DNA of 64,000 nucleotides, taken from NCBI RefSeq assembly GCF_042666505.1, contig NZ_JBHTDN010000004.1:186001-250000 (forward strand), read 5' to 3'. A model generated the notes under the pieces. The model had not been told where the DNA came from. It ran no database searches and saw nothing but the letters and a program-made list of their open reading frames with translations. The DNA is from Parapedobacter sp042666505. Lineage in GTDB: Bacteria; Bacteroidota; Bacteroidia; Sphingobacteriales; Sphingobacteriaceae. Of the stretch, positions 42,530-51,698 are shown piece after piece. Made by a program: the position numbers and the translations under genes. How positions within the stretch are numbered: position 1 is the first letter of the stretch; the number at the start of each line of letters is the position of its first letter.

Positions 42530-44174
42530 CCCGCCATTGCTTATATTGATTGATCAATCCGTTGGTCGAAGCGTCGTGCGAATTAACCAGTTCATCATTC
42601 CGCAGTTCCGGAAGGATTTTCCCGGCCAATTGTTTGCCAAGTTCCACACCCCACTGATCGAAGCTGAAAATATTCCAGATGATACCCTGAACAAATATCT
42701 TATGTTCATAAAGCGCAATCAGCGAACCTAATGTGTAAGGAGTGATTTTCTTGATAAGAAATGAATTGCTCGGGCGATTGCCCTCGAACACCTTAAATGC
42801 TTTCAACTGTTCAATTTCGTCGTCGGTTTTTCCAGAAGTTTTCAGTTCAGCTACCACTTCGGCCTCATCCTTGCCGTTCATCAATGCTTCGGTCTGCGCA
42901 AAAAAGTTGGATAGCAATAGCGTATGATGCTCACCCAGAGGATTATGTGTTTGCACCGGCGCGATAAAATCGCAAGGGATCAATTTGGTGCCTTGGTGAA
43001 TAAGCTGGTAAAAGGCATGCTGGCCGTTGGTACCTGGTTCTCCCCAGATGATGGGACCGGTTTGATAATCCACAGGATTGCCGTTCCGATCCACATACTT
43101 GCCATTGCTTTCCATATCGCCTTGTTGGAAATAGGCTGCAAACCGGTGCAAATATTGGTCATAAGGAAGAATGGCCTGTGTTTCGGCATCAAAGAAATTG
43201 TTATACCAGGTGCCCATCAGGGCCATGATTACCGGAATGTTGTCTTCGAGGGGTGTATTGCGGAAATGCTCGTCGGTAGCGTAGGCGCCTTGGAGTAGTT
43301 GCGAGAAATTGTCGTAACCGATGCTCAACACAATAGAAAGGCCAATCGCGCTCCACAGGGAGTATCGCCCGCCTACCCAATCCCAAAATTCAAACATGTT
43401 TTTTGTATCGATACCGAAATCGGCAACGGCCTGACTGTTGGTAGATAGCGCCACAAAATGCTTGGCAACAGCCGAACGGTCTGCACCACTATCCAGCAAC
43501 CACTGCCGTGCTGAGTGGGCATTTGCCATGGTTTCCTGCGTGGTAAAGGTCTTGGAGGCGATCAAGAACAACGTGGTTTCGGGATTGATTCCTTTTAACG
43601 TTTCGGCAATGTGTGTGCCATCTACATTGGAAACAAAATGGACGTTGAGGTGGTTTTTATAGGGTTTGAGCGCTTCGGTAACCATTACCGGGCCTAAATC
43701 AGAACCGCCGATTCCAATATTAACCACATCGGTAATCGCCTTACCCGTATGGCCTCTCCAGTCGCCATTGATAATTTTCGCGGAAAAATCGCGCATTTTG
43801 GCCAATACTGCATGAACTCCGGGCATAACGTCGTTTCCATCGACCAAAATAAGTTCGCTGCTTTGGTTACGGAGCGCGGTGTGAAGTACGGCACGTTTCT
43901 CGGTTTCGTTGATGGCCTCGCCGGCAAACATCGCATGGATGGCATCTTCCAGCTGGCATTCCCGAGCCAGTTGGATGAGCAACGCCTTCGTGGTATCGTC
44001 GATCCTATTCTTTGAATAATCAAAAAAGATGTCACCAAACGTGATCGAAAATTTCTCGAACCGATCCGGATCTTCCCGAAATAATTCGCGGAGGTGCTTC
44101 GGCGCGATGTCGATATAATGATTACTCAAGTATTTATAGGCAGATGTTTGGGTAAAATCGATACGGGGAAACAT
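42522..44174 (-). CDS. pgi: Glucose-6-phosphate isomerase
   Basis: A 550-residue glycolytic enzyme interconverting glucose-6-phosphate and fructose-6-phosphate. Signatures are VNIGIGGSDLGPVMVTEAL, LFLIASKTFTTQETM, the catalytic-region GDMESNGKYVDRNG, and FSFDQWGVELGKQLA near the C-terminus. Length is normal for the long bacterial form. It lies 21 bases downstream of lspA and probably shares its transcript. The end overlaps the PagL-like gene on the other strand. Confidence 0.97.
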   Translation of the reverse strand: MFPRIDFTQTSAYKYLSNHYIDIAPKHLRELFREDPDRFEKFSITFGDIFFDYSKNRIDDTTKALLIQLARECQLEDAIHAMFAGEAINETEKRAVLHTALRNQSSELILVDGNDVMPGVHAVLAKMRDFSAKIINGDWRGHTGKAITDVVNIGIGGSDLGPVMVTEALKPYKNHLNVHFVSNVDGTHIAETLKGINPETTLFLIASKTFTTQETMANAHSARQWLLDSGADRSAVAKHFVALSTNSQAVADFGIDTKNMFEFWDWVGGRYSLWSAIGLSIVLSIGYDNFSQLLQGAYATDEHFRNTPLEDNIPVIMALMGTWYNNFFDAETQAILPYDQYLHRFAAYFQQGDMESNGKYVDRNGNPVDYQTGPIIWGEPGTNGQHAFYQLIHQGTKLIPCDFIAPVQTHNPLGEHHTLLLSNFFAQTEALMNGKDEAEVVAELKTSGKTDDEIEQLKAFKVFEGNRPSNSFLIKKITPYTLGSLIALYEHKIFVQGIIWNIFSFDQWGVELGKQLAGKILPELRNDELVNSHDASTNGLINQYKQWRAK

Positions 44175-44195
44175 AATTTTTGAGTTAGTAAGGGG

Positions 44196-44846
44196 TCAAT
44201 CTTCGATGACTTCGCTGTTATAACTTTCCGGTTCCACAACCTCTTCCTTAAAATAACGCTTTTGGTATATAAGGATGAGTGCAACTCCTACTGTGATAGC
44301 CGAGTCGGCAATGTTAAATACCGGTCGGAAAAAGAGGAAATCTTCTCCTCCCCAAACCGGAAACCACGATGGGAAATGCCCCTGGATAAGGGGAAAGTAA
44401 AGCATATCTACGACTTTTCCGTGAAACAAGCTGGAATAGCCGCCACCCGGGGGGAAAAGCTGTGCTTTTTCAAACCAGGTGCTTTCGCTGAATATCAGTC
44501 CATAGAACGTGGAGTCGATAATGTTTCCCATCGCGCCCGCAAAAATAAGCGCAACATTCAGGATAAACCCCCGGTGATACTTCCGCTTGATCATGTAATG
44601 CAAGCCATAGCCGATGCCGATTACGGCTGCTATACGAAATAACGAAAGAGCCAATTTGCCAGCTTCGCCACCAAACTCAAGGCCGAAAGCCATACCGTTG
44701 TTTTCGGTAAAATGAATGATAAACCAATCACCAAGAATTTTGTATTCCTGGCCAAGCGTCATGTTTAACTTGATCCATAGCTTGGAAAGTTGATCTATAA
44801 CGAGTATCGATAGAATCAGGATTACGGGTTTGGTATAGCCTTTCAT
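44196..44846 (-). CDS. lspA: Lipoprotein signal peptidase (signal peptidase II)
   Basis: A 216-residue inner membrane aspartyl protease that removes lipoprotein signal peptides. Four membrane helices are visible. The first reads ILSILVIDQLSKLWIK. The catalytic Asp residues are in AGAMGNIIDSTFYG and VFNIADSAITVGVALIL, and NNGMAFG is also present. An insertion between the last two helices (FEKAQLFPPGGGYSSL) and an acidic tail (VEPESYNSEVIED) make it longer than E. coli LspA, as in other Bacteroidota. Part of the ileS - DksA-like - lspA - pgi gene order. Confidence 0.95.
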   Translation of the reverse strand: MKGYTKPVILILSILVIDQLSKLWIKLNMTLGQEYKILGDWFIIHFTENNGMAFGLEFGGEAGKLALSLFRIAAVIGIGYGLHYMIKRKYHRGFILNVALIFAGAMGNIIDSTFYGLIFSESTWFEKAQLFPPGGGYSSLFHGKVVDMLYFPLIQGHFPSWFPVWGGEDFLFFRPVFNIADSAITVGVALILIYQKRYFKEEVVEPESYNSEVIED

Positions 44847-44868
44847 TGCGTAGCTGTGGCTTCAGCGG

Positions 44869-44902
44869 TCAGCTATCGGCATTCAGCGGCTGTCATAGCT
44901 GA
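44869..44902. repeat. Inverted repeat between lspA and the DksA-like gene
   Basis: TCAGCTAT (44869-44876) and ATAGCTGA (44895-44902) are perfect inverted arms around an 18-base loop. The 87-base spacer is made largely of TTCAGCGG/AACGCTGA-type words. It could be a dispersed intergenic repeat or an RNA-processing hairpin within the operon. Confidence 0.35.
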
Positions 44903-44933
44903 TTTCCGAGAACTGAACGCTGATTGCTGTTAA

Positions 44934-45320
44934 TTAATACTGTTTCAATTTGGCTTCCATGCTTAACGTCGTGTGCGGTACAGCACGGAGTCGCTCCTTT
45001 TGAATAAGTTTGCCCGTTTCGCGGCAGATACCGTAAGTCTTGTTCTCAATACGCACCAAAGCCGCTTCTAGGTTGTCAATGAATTTTTTCTGACGTGCCG
45101 CCAATTGATTCGTCTGTTCTTTTTCCAACGTGGCAGACCCATCTTCCAAGGTCTTGAAAGTGCCTGCCGTATCGTCAGTTCCATTGCCATTGCTGCTATT
45201 CAGCGACTTGGTCAAGGATAACAGTTCTTCTTTCGCTATCCGTAGTTTTTCGAGGATGATCTCCTTGAACTCTTGTAGCTCAGCATCACTATACCGTGTT
45301 TTCTCGTTGTTATTTGACAT
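44934..45320 (-). CDS. TraR/DksA family protein with a degenerate zinc finger
   Basis: A 128-residue DksA-like protein: an N-terminal coiled coil (ELQEFKEIILEKLRIAKEELLSL), a central acidic loop, a second helix (QTNQLAARQKKFIDNLEAALVRI), then YGICRETGKLIQKERLRAVPHTT. Classical DksA has four zinc-binding Cys. Here only one Cys is left, although the RLRAVPHTT segment is conserved. In Bacteroidota such proteins usually sit between ileS and lspA, as here (4-base gap to ileS). It probably binds RNA polymerase's secondary channel; regulation by ppGpp is not shown. Confidence 0.85.
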   Translation of the reverse strand: MSNNNEKTRYSDAELQEFKEIILEKLRIAKEELLSLTKSLNSSNGNGTDDTAGTFKTLEDGSATLEKEQTNQLAARQKKFIDNLEAALVRIENKTYGICRETGKLIQKERLRAVPHTTLSMEAKLKQY

Positions 45321-45324
45321 AATT

Positions 45325-48300
45325 TTACACTTTTTCTATTAAAACGTTCATCTCCTTTTCAGCGATCTCTATCGTGTCACCCGTAGCGAGGCTATCCTCA
45401 AATATCAAAGAGTCTGCCAATATCTCGGTGCGAATATAAGATAAATTACCCTGAGCCGCGGCAGCGATGTCCGGAATGTTGCTTAGACTCACGCGGATCC
45501 GATCGGTTACTTCAAACCCCCGTTCTTTGCGAAGGTTCTGAATGCGGTTTACCAATTCACGGGAAATGCCTTCGTTTTTAAGTTCCGGTGTGATATGAAT
45601 ATCCAATGCTACAGTGAGGTTGCCTAAGTTGGCCACTTGCCATCCGGCGACGTCTTCGGCAATAATTTCTACGTCAGATGCCAATACGGTATATCTCGAT
45701 CCGAGTATGGAAATTTGCCCAGTCTGTTCGAGCGTGGTAATTTCATCCGGCCGTAGGGCTTGGATGGCTCCGGCAACTTCTTTCATGTCTTTGCCTACTT
45801 TTGGACCTAACGTCTTGAAGTTGGGCTTGATTTTCTTCTTAATGATACCCGAGGTGTCGGTAATAAACTCGATTCCTTTGATATTGGTTTCTGAGAGAAT
45901 CAAATCCTTAACGGTTTCCACTTTGCGCTGGAAGTCGCCATCCAGTACGGGCAATAGAATTTTGTTCAGCGGTTGCCGAACGTTGATGCCGGTTTTTTTG
46001 CGCAGTGATAAGGTGAGTGAAGAAATATCCTGCGCGAGGGCCATGCGGTCTTCCAGATCTTTGTCGACCTGTTCGGTGTGATAAGCAGGGAAATCCGCTA
46101 GGTGAACCGACTCGGCTGACTCCTTGCCGGTTACGTTGTTCAGGTCTAAATACAGCCGGTCGCTGAAAAACGGTGCAATGGGCGACATCAGTTTAGCAAC
46201 GGTATCCAGACACGTGTAAAGTGTTTGGTAAGCTGAAATTTTATCGGGGGTATAGTCGCCTTTCCAAAATCGTCTGCGACAAAGGCGTACGTACCAGTTG
46301 CTCAAATGCTCATCCACGAATGTTTGGATAGCCCGGGCGGCTTTAGTGGGTTCAAAGTCGGCATAGTAACTGTCTATCTCTTTGGTCAGACTATTGAGTA
46401 AGGAAATAATCCAGCGATCGATCTCCGGCCGGTTAGCGACGGGTAAATCGGGCTCTCGATAGGCGAACTTATCAATATTAGCGTATAATGCAAAGAAGGC
46501 ATAGGTGTTGTACAGGGTGCCGAAAAATTTACGGCGTACCTCATCGAGCCCTTCTTCATTGAATTTCAGGTTGTCCCAAGGTGCGGCGTTACTGATCATG
46601 TACCATCGTGTGGCGTCTGCACTGTATTTGTCAATGGTAGCAAACGGATCCACCGCGTTGCCTAGTCTTTTTGACATTTTATTGCCGTTTTTATCCAGCA
46701 CCAAACCATTGGACACGACATTTTTGAAGGCTACAGAATGCTTGAGCATGGTGGAGATGGCGTGCAAGGTGAAAAACCACCCGCGGGTCTGGTCTACGCC
46801 TTCGGCAATGAAATCTGCCGGGTAAGCATCCTCAAACGGGGCCTTGAAGGGAGTAGCGCTGCCAGCAGTCAGCTTCTGTTGGTCTAATCCCCATTGAGCA
46901 AAGGGCATGGCCCCGCTATCAAACCATACGTCGATAAGATCGGGTTCACGGTAGAGTTTTTGCCCCGCATCTGACACCAAAACGACATCGTCTACATACG
47001 GACGGTGCAGATCCAGTTCGTCTGTCCCGAATTTGCTGAGATATTGCCGAAGTTTGGCTTTCTCATCCTCATTGAGCACATCCGAAGCAAGACTGCTTTT
47101 AATTCTCGTTTTTAGTTCCGCAATGGAACCGATGCAGATTTCTTCGTTTTCGTCAGCGCTGCGCCATATGGGCAGCGGTGTGCCCCAATACCGGGAACGT
47201 GAGAGATTCCAGTCAACCAGATTTTCCAACCAATTGCCAAAGCGGCCTGTGCCCGTGGCTTCTGGTTTCCAGTTGATGGTTTTGTTAAGCGCAACCAATT
47301 CGTCTTTCACCGCCGTGGTACGGATAAACCAGCTGTCCAATGGGTAATAAAGGACCGGCTTGTCCGTACGCCAGCAATGTGGATAGCTGTGCTCATATTT
47401 CTTGACTTCAAACGCTTTGTTCTCCTCTTTCAGTTTGATGGCAATCAGCACGTCGGTGGGTTTAAAACCCTCCGCCGACCGCTCCTCATCACTATAGTAT
47501 TCTTCTTTTACAAATCGGCCGCCAAATTCACCGATCTCTTTCACGAAACGTCCGCGTTTGTCAACGATAGGTGCATCCTTGCCGTTTTCATCTTTCACGA
47601 ATACGCCCGGCACATCGTTTTCCCGGCTTACACGGAAGTCGTCCGCCCCGAATGTCGCTGAAGCATGTACAATGCCTGTGCCGTCTTCGGTGGTGACAAA
47701 GTCGCCGGCGATAACACGGAATCCTTTTTGCTCCAACTCCTCACTTGTAACATAGGGAAGAAGCTGATGGTAGCGGAGGTTGACCAATTCGGCTCCCGAA
47801 AATTCCTCACGGATCTCCCAAGGAATGATCTTGTCACCTTGCTTATAGTCTTTTAGTGAAATCGTTTCGCCTTCGGGCTTAAAGTATCGGCCAATCAAAT
47901 CCCGTGCTAGTACAACGCTTACCGGCTCAAATGTGTACGGATTGAAAGTACGGATTTTAACATAGCGGATTTCCTTGCCGACAACCAGTGCACTGTTGGC
48001 TGGCAAGGTCCACGGTGTGGTTGTCCACGCCAAAAAGGCCGTATCTTCGTTTTCGTCTTCGAACAAAGCCGCCATCGCCTGATGTACTTGGTCGCGCTTG
48101 ATGCGGAACTCAGCGACAACGGTGGTGTCTTTTAACGGTTTGTACGTGCCGGGTTGATTAAGCTCGTGTGAGCTAAGGCCGGTTCCCGCAGCGGGGGAAT
48201 AAGGTTGTATCGTATACCCCTTGTAGAGCAGGCCTTTTTTATAAAGCTCTTTTAGTATCCACCAAAGGGTTTCTATATATTCGTTTTCATAGGTGATATA

Positions 48301-48738
48301 CGGGTTGTCCAGATCAACCCAATACCCCATTTTTTCCGTTAAGTCATTCCATACATCTGTATACTTCATGACTTCTCTGCGGCATGCGGCATTGTAATCG
48401 GCTACGGAAATGGTTTTGCCAATGTCTTCCTTGGTGATACCCAGTGTTTTTTCAACGGCAAGTTCAATGGGTAGACCATGCGTGTCCCAACCGCCTTTCC
48501 GTTTTACCTGATAGCCCTTAAGTGTTTTATAACGGCAGAAAATATCCTTAATGGTGCGCGCCATCACGTGATGGATACCAGGCATCCCGTTGGCCGATGG
48601 AGGGCCTTCATAGAAGGTGTATGGCTTGTCGGCCGGACGTTGAGAAATGCTTTTTTCAAAGATTTTTTCCGCCTGCCAACGAACGAGTACTTCTTTGCCA
48701 ATTTCGGATAAATGAAGCTGCTTATATTCCTTGTACAT
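45325..48738 (-). CDS. ileS: Isoleucyl-tRNA synthetase
   Basis: A 1137-residue class Ia synthetase charging tRNA-Ile. The HIGH-type motif is SANGMPGIHHVMART (~49-63) and the KMSKS-type motif is KNGNKMSKRLGNAVDP (~690). In between lies the CP1 editing domain (LAWTTTPWTLPANSALVVG). The long C-terminal region (helical anticodon-binding and an extra domain, ending LIEKV) fits the ~1130-residue IleS type. ATG 48738 was chosen over an adjacent TTG. A strong promoter box is 29 bases upstream, and two palindromic repeat units lie above that. Confidence 0.97.
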   Translation of the reverse strand: MYKEYKQLHLSEIGKEVLVRWQAEKIFEKSISQRPADKPYTFYEGPPSANGMPGIHHVMARTIKDIFCRYKTLKGYQVKRKGGWDTHGLPIELAVEKTLGITKEDIGKTISVADYNAACRREVMKYTDVWNDLTEKMGYWVDLDNPYITYENEYIETLWWILKELYKKGLLYKGYTIQPYSPAAGTGLSSHELNQPGTYKPLKDTTVVAEFRIKRDQVHQAMAALFEDENEDTAFLAWTTTPWTLPANSALVVGKEIRYVKIRTFNPYTFEPVSVVLARDLIGRYFKPEGETISLKDYKQGDKIIPWEIREEFSGAELVNLRYHQLLPYVTSEELEQKGFRVIAGDFVTTEDGTGIVHASATFGADDFRVSRENDVPGVFVKDENGKDAPIVDKRGRFVKEIGEFGGRFVKEEYYSDEERSAEGFKPTDVLIAIKLKEENKAFEVKKYEHSYPHCWRTDKPVLYYPLDSWFIRTTAVKDELVALNKTINWKPEATGTGRFGNWLENLVDWNLSRSRYWGTPLPIWRSADENEEICIGSIAELKTRIKSSLASDVLNEDEKAKLRQYLSKFGTDELDLHRPYVDDVVLVSDAGQKLYREPDLIDVWFDSGAMPFAQWGLDQQKLTAGSATPFKAPFEDAYPADFIAEGVDQTRGWFFTLHAISTMLKHSVAFKNVVSNGLVLDKNGNKMSKRLGNAVDPFATIDKYSADATRWYMISNAAPWDNLKFNEEGLDEVRRKFFGTLYNTYAFFALYANIDKFAYREPDLPVANRPEIDRWIISLLNSLTKEIDSYYADFEPTKAARAIQTFVDEHLSNWYVRLCRRRFWKGDYTPDKISAYQTLYTCLDTVAKLMSPIAPFFSDRLYLDLNNVTGKESAESVHLADFPAYHTEQVDKDLEDRMALAQDISSLTLSLRKKTGINVRQPLNKILLPVLDGDFQRKVETVKDLILSETNIKGIEFITDTSGIIKKKIKPNFKTLGPKVGKDMKEVAGAIQALRPDEITTLEQTGQISILGSRYTVLASDVEIIAEDVAGWQVANLGNLTVALDIHITPELKNEGISRELVNRIQNLRKERGFEVTDRIRVSLSNIPDIAAAAQGNLSYIRTEILADSLIFEDSLATGDTIEIAEKEMNVLIEKV

Positions 48739-48766
48739 CAATTATTTGTGTTCAAAAATGAGGTTG

Positions 48767-48797
48767 CAAAGATAGTGAATTAGTACGAAAGCTGAAA
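48767..48797 (-). promoter_or_regulatory. ileS promoter (-33 TTTC, 19 bp, -7 TATCTTTG)
   Basis: On the minus strand TTTC (48797-48794) is separated by 19 bases from an exact TATCTTTG (48774-48767). The ATG is 28 bases downstream of the box. Spacing and sequence fit the Bacteroidota vegetative promoter with one mismatch at -33. Confidence 0.65.
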
Positions 48798-48800
48798 AAG

Positions 48801-49003
48801 AGATATGATTCGGACAGTTGCTCCTCAACTGGAATCGGTTCGCTTTGCTCCCAATTCCTAGGTTTCGTCTGCAACTGTCCGAATCCAAGGGGATAAAGAG
48901 GAAGGGAGATATGATTCGGACGGTTGCTCCTCAACTGGAATCGGTTCGCTTTGCTCCCCATTCCCAGGTTTCGTCTGCAACTGTCCGATCCAAGGGGGGA
49001 AAG
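48801..49003. repeat. Two direct copies of a ~95-bp palindromic unit
   Basis: Copies span about 48801-48898 and 48907-49003 and differ at only a few bases. Each starts AGATATGATTCGGAC and ends GCAACTGTCCG-ATCCAAGG. In copy 1, GATTCGGACAGTTGC (48807-48821) and GCAACTGTCCGAATC (48871-48885) are perfect 15-bp inverted arms. In copy 2 the arms are shorter with one mismatch. Internal arms (CAGTTG/CAACTG; GGAATCGG/CCAATTCC) allow alternative folds. They lie between the IscA-like gene end and the ileS promoter, in non-coding DNA. A REP-like mobile palindrome is likely. Confidence 0.75.
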
Positions 49004-49097
49004 TAAAGCCGGTCGACTGCTATTAGCGAGTACTGCCTATGGCGGTGGCTTATCGTATTAGCAGATAAGGGAAATTAATTTTTCTTAGTGAAAATTC

Positions 49098-49451
49098 TTA
49101 CGCGGAAAACGATGAGCCACATCCACAGGTGCTGCTCGCGTTCGGGTTATTGAAGGTGAAACCTCGGGCGTCAAGGCCATTTTTGAAGTCGATTTCCATG
49201 CCGGCAAGATATAAGCCGTGCGCCTTGTTCATGAAAACACGTATTCCTTCGATATCGTATTCGGAATCCCCGTCCTTTTTCTGGTCAAATCCCAGTACAT
49301 AATTCATGCCGGCGCATCCGCCACCTTCCACACCTACCCGCAATCCGAAATCATCCGATATTTCTTGTTGCTCTTTCAGTTTTTTAAGTTCACTGACGGC
49401 ACCCGGTGTCAACGTCACCGGTGCTGAAGGCGAAAGCGTTGCTGTACTCAT
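49098..49451 (-). CDS. HesB/IscA-type iron-sulfur cluster assembly accessory protein
   Basis: A 117-residue A-type carrier. The three conserved Cys are visible: one in GVEGGGCAGMNYVLGF and two in the C-terminal STCGCGSSF. The stretch GIRVFMNKAHGLYLAGMEIDF and GFTFNNPNA complete the fold. It delivers or scaffolds Fe-S clusters in the cytoplasm. The first ~13 residues are a variable Ser/Thr-rich extension. Gene name (iscA, sufA or erpA) cannot be fixed because no other Fe-S genes are adjacent. Confidence 0.92.
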   Translation of the reverse strand: MSTATLSPSAPVTLTPGAVSELKKLKEQQEISDDFGLRVGVEGGGCAGMNYVLGFDQKKDGDSEYDIEGIRVFMNKAHGLYLAGMEIDFKNGLDARGFTFNNPNASSTCGCGSSFSA

Positions 49452-49548
49452 CTCAATTCTGATTTAATTTCAAACACACAAAAATACATAAATTTCGCCA
49501 CTTTTGCAGAGGAATAAGGATTTTTACGTTCCGTAAACATTAAGGCGC

Positions 49549-50076
49549 ATGGATATTATCGCATTTTCAATTGATGTTGTCAAATATGTTTTGGCTGGAT
49601 GCATGGTCGTCGGTCTAGCTAATTGGATGTTTTGGAAAAAGTATAATGGATATACATTCCGACTTAAAATGCTTGAACAGAAACATGCGGCCAAAAAGGA
49701 TATCCTACCACTGCGCTTGCAGGCTTACGAACGGCTTATCTTATTTGCTGAACGGATCAATCCCGTGAATCTTTTAGTTCGCTTACATCAGCAAGGAACG
49801 GATGCCGAAGAATTCGAACAGCGTCTTATCAATGAAATCCGTGCAGAATATGAGCATAACATTACGCAACAGCTGTATGTGAGTGATGTTGCATGGTCGG
49901 TTACCAGGCAATTGAAAGATAACACCGTTGCCCTCATCCGCAATGCTGGTAAGGGCTTGCAAGCCAATGCAAGTGCAAAAGAACTCAGTACGGTTCTTCT
50001 TAATCATATCGCTGCATTAGACGGAAACCCTTATGAGATTGCCGTTAGGACCATTAAAAATGAATTGATGGGTTGA
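49549..50076 (+). CDS. Conserved hypothetical membrane-anchored protein
   Basis: A 175-residue protein with one N-terminal hydrophobic segment (VVKYVLAGCMVVGLANWMFW), followed by a soluble helical part with KMLEQKHAAKKDILPLRLQAYERL and a long region predicted helical (EIRAEYEHNITQQLYVSDVAW). I recognise the type as a common Bacteroidota protein of unknown function next to housekeeping genes, but cannot assign a role. Charged residues follow the helix, so it is probably anchored with the bulk in the cytoplasm. It lies upstream of glyA in the same direction, but glyA has its own promoter. Confidence 0.8.
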   Translation: MDIIAFSIDVVKYVLAGCMVVGLANWMFWKKYNGYTFRLKMLEQKHAAKKDILPLRLQAYERLILFAERINPVNLLVRLHQQGTDAEEFEQRLINEIRAEYEHNITQQLYVSDVAWSVTRQLKDNTVALIRNAGKGLQANASAKELSTVLLNHIAALDGNPYEIAVRTIKNELMG

Positions 50077-50083
50077 TATTAAG

Positions 50084-50115
50084 TTCGAGCAAGTTGTATC
50101 TTTTTTATATCTTTG
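50084..50115 (+). promoter_or_regulatory. glyA promoter (-33 TTCG, 20 bp, -7 TATCTTTG)
   Basis: TTCG (50084-50087) and TATCTTTG (50108-50115) are separated by 20 bases; the -7 box is exact. The ATG at 50150 gives a leader of about 28 bases. Confidence 0.65.
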
Positions 50116-50149
50116 CGCAACTTTTTAACATTCAATTCTTTGTATCATA

Positions 50150-51421
50150 ATGAGAAGAGACGAAACCATATTCAAATTAATCAATGAGGAGCTCAAGCGT
50201 CAGGAAGAAGGCATCGAACTCATTGCATCGGAAAACTTCGTAAGCAAGCAAGTGATGGAGGCGGCAGGATCGGTACTGACGAACAAATACGCAGAAGGCT
50301 TACCGGGAAAGCGTTATTACGGCGGTTGCGAAGTGGTGGATGAGGTCGAAACAATTGCCATCGAACGTGCAAAAGAGCTTTTCAATGCCGAATGGGTAAA
50401 TGTACAGCCGCATTCTGGTGCACAGGCCAATGCTGCCGTGTTTTTAGCGTTGCTGCAGCCCGGCGATAAGATTTTAGGTTTTGATCTCTCTCATGGTGGA
50501 CACCTCACGCATGGTTCACCGGTTAACTTTTCCGGAAAGCTCTATCAACCGTTATTTTATGGGGTAGATAAGGAAACCGGGTTAATCGATTATAAACAAT
50601 TAGAGGAAATTGCCTTGCAGGAAAAGCCAAAAGTCATTATTTGCGGGGCTTCGGCATATTCCCGTGATTGGGACTATGCATTTATCCGTCGGGTAGCTGA
50701 CGAAATTGGTGCTTTGGTAGTAGCAGATATTTCCCATCCCGCAGGGCTTATTGCCCGTGGGTTGCTCAGTGACCCGTTGCCACATTGTCACATAGTTACA
50801 ACCACTACACATAAGACGCTTCGTGGTCCGCGTGGCGGCCTCATTATGGTTGGCAAAGATTTTGAAAATCCCTGGGGCATCAAAACTCCGAAAGGTGAAA
50901 TCCGGAGCATCACTTCTCTGCTGGATCTTGCTGTCTTCCCAGGTACACAGGGTGGTCCTCTGGAACATATCATTGCGGCGAAAGCCATAGCGTTCGGAGA
51001 GGCACTGAGTGAAGATTACATGGAATATGTTGTCCAGGTGAAAAAGAATGCGGCAACGTTGGCGCAAGCCTTTGTCGGTAAGGAATATAATATCATTTCT
51101 GGCGGTACGGATAACCATTTGATGCTGATTGATCTCCGGAATAAGGGGATTAGCGGTAAAGCAGCCGAGGCGGCGCTCGGAAAGGCTGGTATCACAATCA
51201 ATAAAAACATGGTGCCTTTTGACGATCGGTCGCCATTCGTTACGTCAGGTATCCGCTTGGGCACAGCCGCAATTACTACGCGTGGGCTTAAAGAAGCGCA
51301 GATGCTTGAAATTGCTGAGATGATCGATGTGGCATTGATCAAACACGATGATGATGCGGCGCTTGGCAAAATCCACAATAAAGTAAAAACCTTGATGGCG
51401 AAATATCCGTTGTACGCCTAA
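50150..51421 (+). CDS. glyA: Serine hydroxymethyltransferase
   Basis: A 423-residue PLP enzyme that converts serine and tetrahydrofolate to glycine and methylene-THF. Signatures are GIELIASENFVSKQVMEAAGS, YAEGLPGKRYYGGCEVVDEVE, HSGAQANAAVFLALLQPGD, and the PLP-lysine region HIVTTTTHKTLRGPRGG. Later TQGGPLEHIIAAKAIAFGEAL and SGIRLGTAAITTRGL. Length is normal. The gene has its own promoter and a strong terminator at 51443. Confidence 0.98.
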   Translation: MRRDETIFKLINEELKRQEEGIELIASENFVSKQVMEAAGSVLTNKYAEGLPGKRYYGGCEVVDEVETIAIERAKELFNAEWVNVQPHSGAQANAAVFLALLQPGDKILGFDLSHGGHLTHGSPVNFSGKLYQPLFYGVDKETGLIDYKQLEEIALQEKPKVIICGASAYSRDWDYAFIRRVADEIGALVVADISHPAGLIARGLLSDPLPHCHIVTTTTHKTLRGPRGGLIMVGKDFENPWGIKTPKGEIRSITSLLDLAVFPGTQGGPLEHIIAAKAIAFGEALSEDYMEYVVQVKKNAATLAQAFVGKEYNIISGGTDNHLMLIDLRNKGISGKAAEAALGKAGITINKNMVPFDDRSPFVTSGIRLGTAAITTRGLKEAQMLEIAEMIDVALIKHDDDAALGKIHNKVKTLMAKYPLYA

Positions 51422-51442
51422 TCGGGCTTTGTCGGCTAAGTG

Positions 51443-51475
51443 AAAAGGGTCCTTGCATTGGTAGGGACCTTTTTT
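51443..51475 (+). terminator. Rho-independent terminator of glyA
   Basis: AAAAGGGTCC (51443-51452) pairs with GGACCTTTTT (51465-51474, one G-T pair), making a 10-bp stem with a 12-base loop. It ends in six T's. Confidence 0.8.
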
Positions 51476-51698
51476 GGTGTTGAATATTACGCTGCGCAAT
51501 TCAACGGGGACTAAGAGGAAAATGAAATTCAGAATGAAGTATTTTCCAAGCGTTAAATTCAAACAAAAGCTTTGAATTTTTGAAAATTTTGCGTTGTTTT
51601 GGAAACTCACATAATATAGGAGAGCTAATATAGGAAATACGACTACACGAAAAGGGTTACTTATTTGTTGAAAATAGTAAATGTGAACGTAGCGTATT

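Noticed and set aside
48742..49097. T-box or other aminoacyl-tRNA-sensing leader upstream of ileS
   Set aside because: No T-box consensus (AGGGUGGnACCGCG-like) is present, the palindromes lie upstream of a good promoter only ~30 bases from the ATG, and T-boxes are not expected in Bacteroidota.
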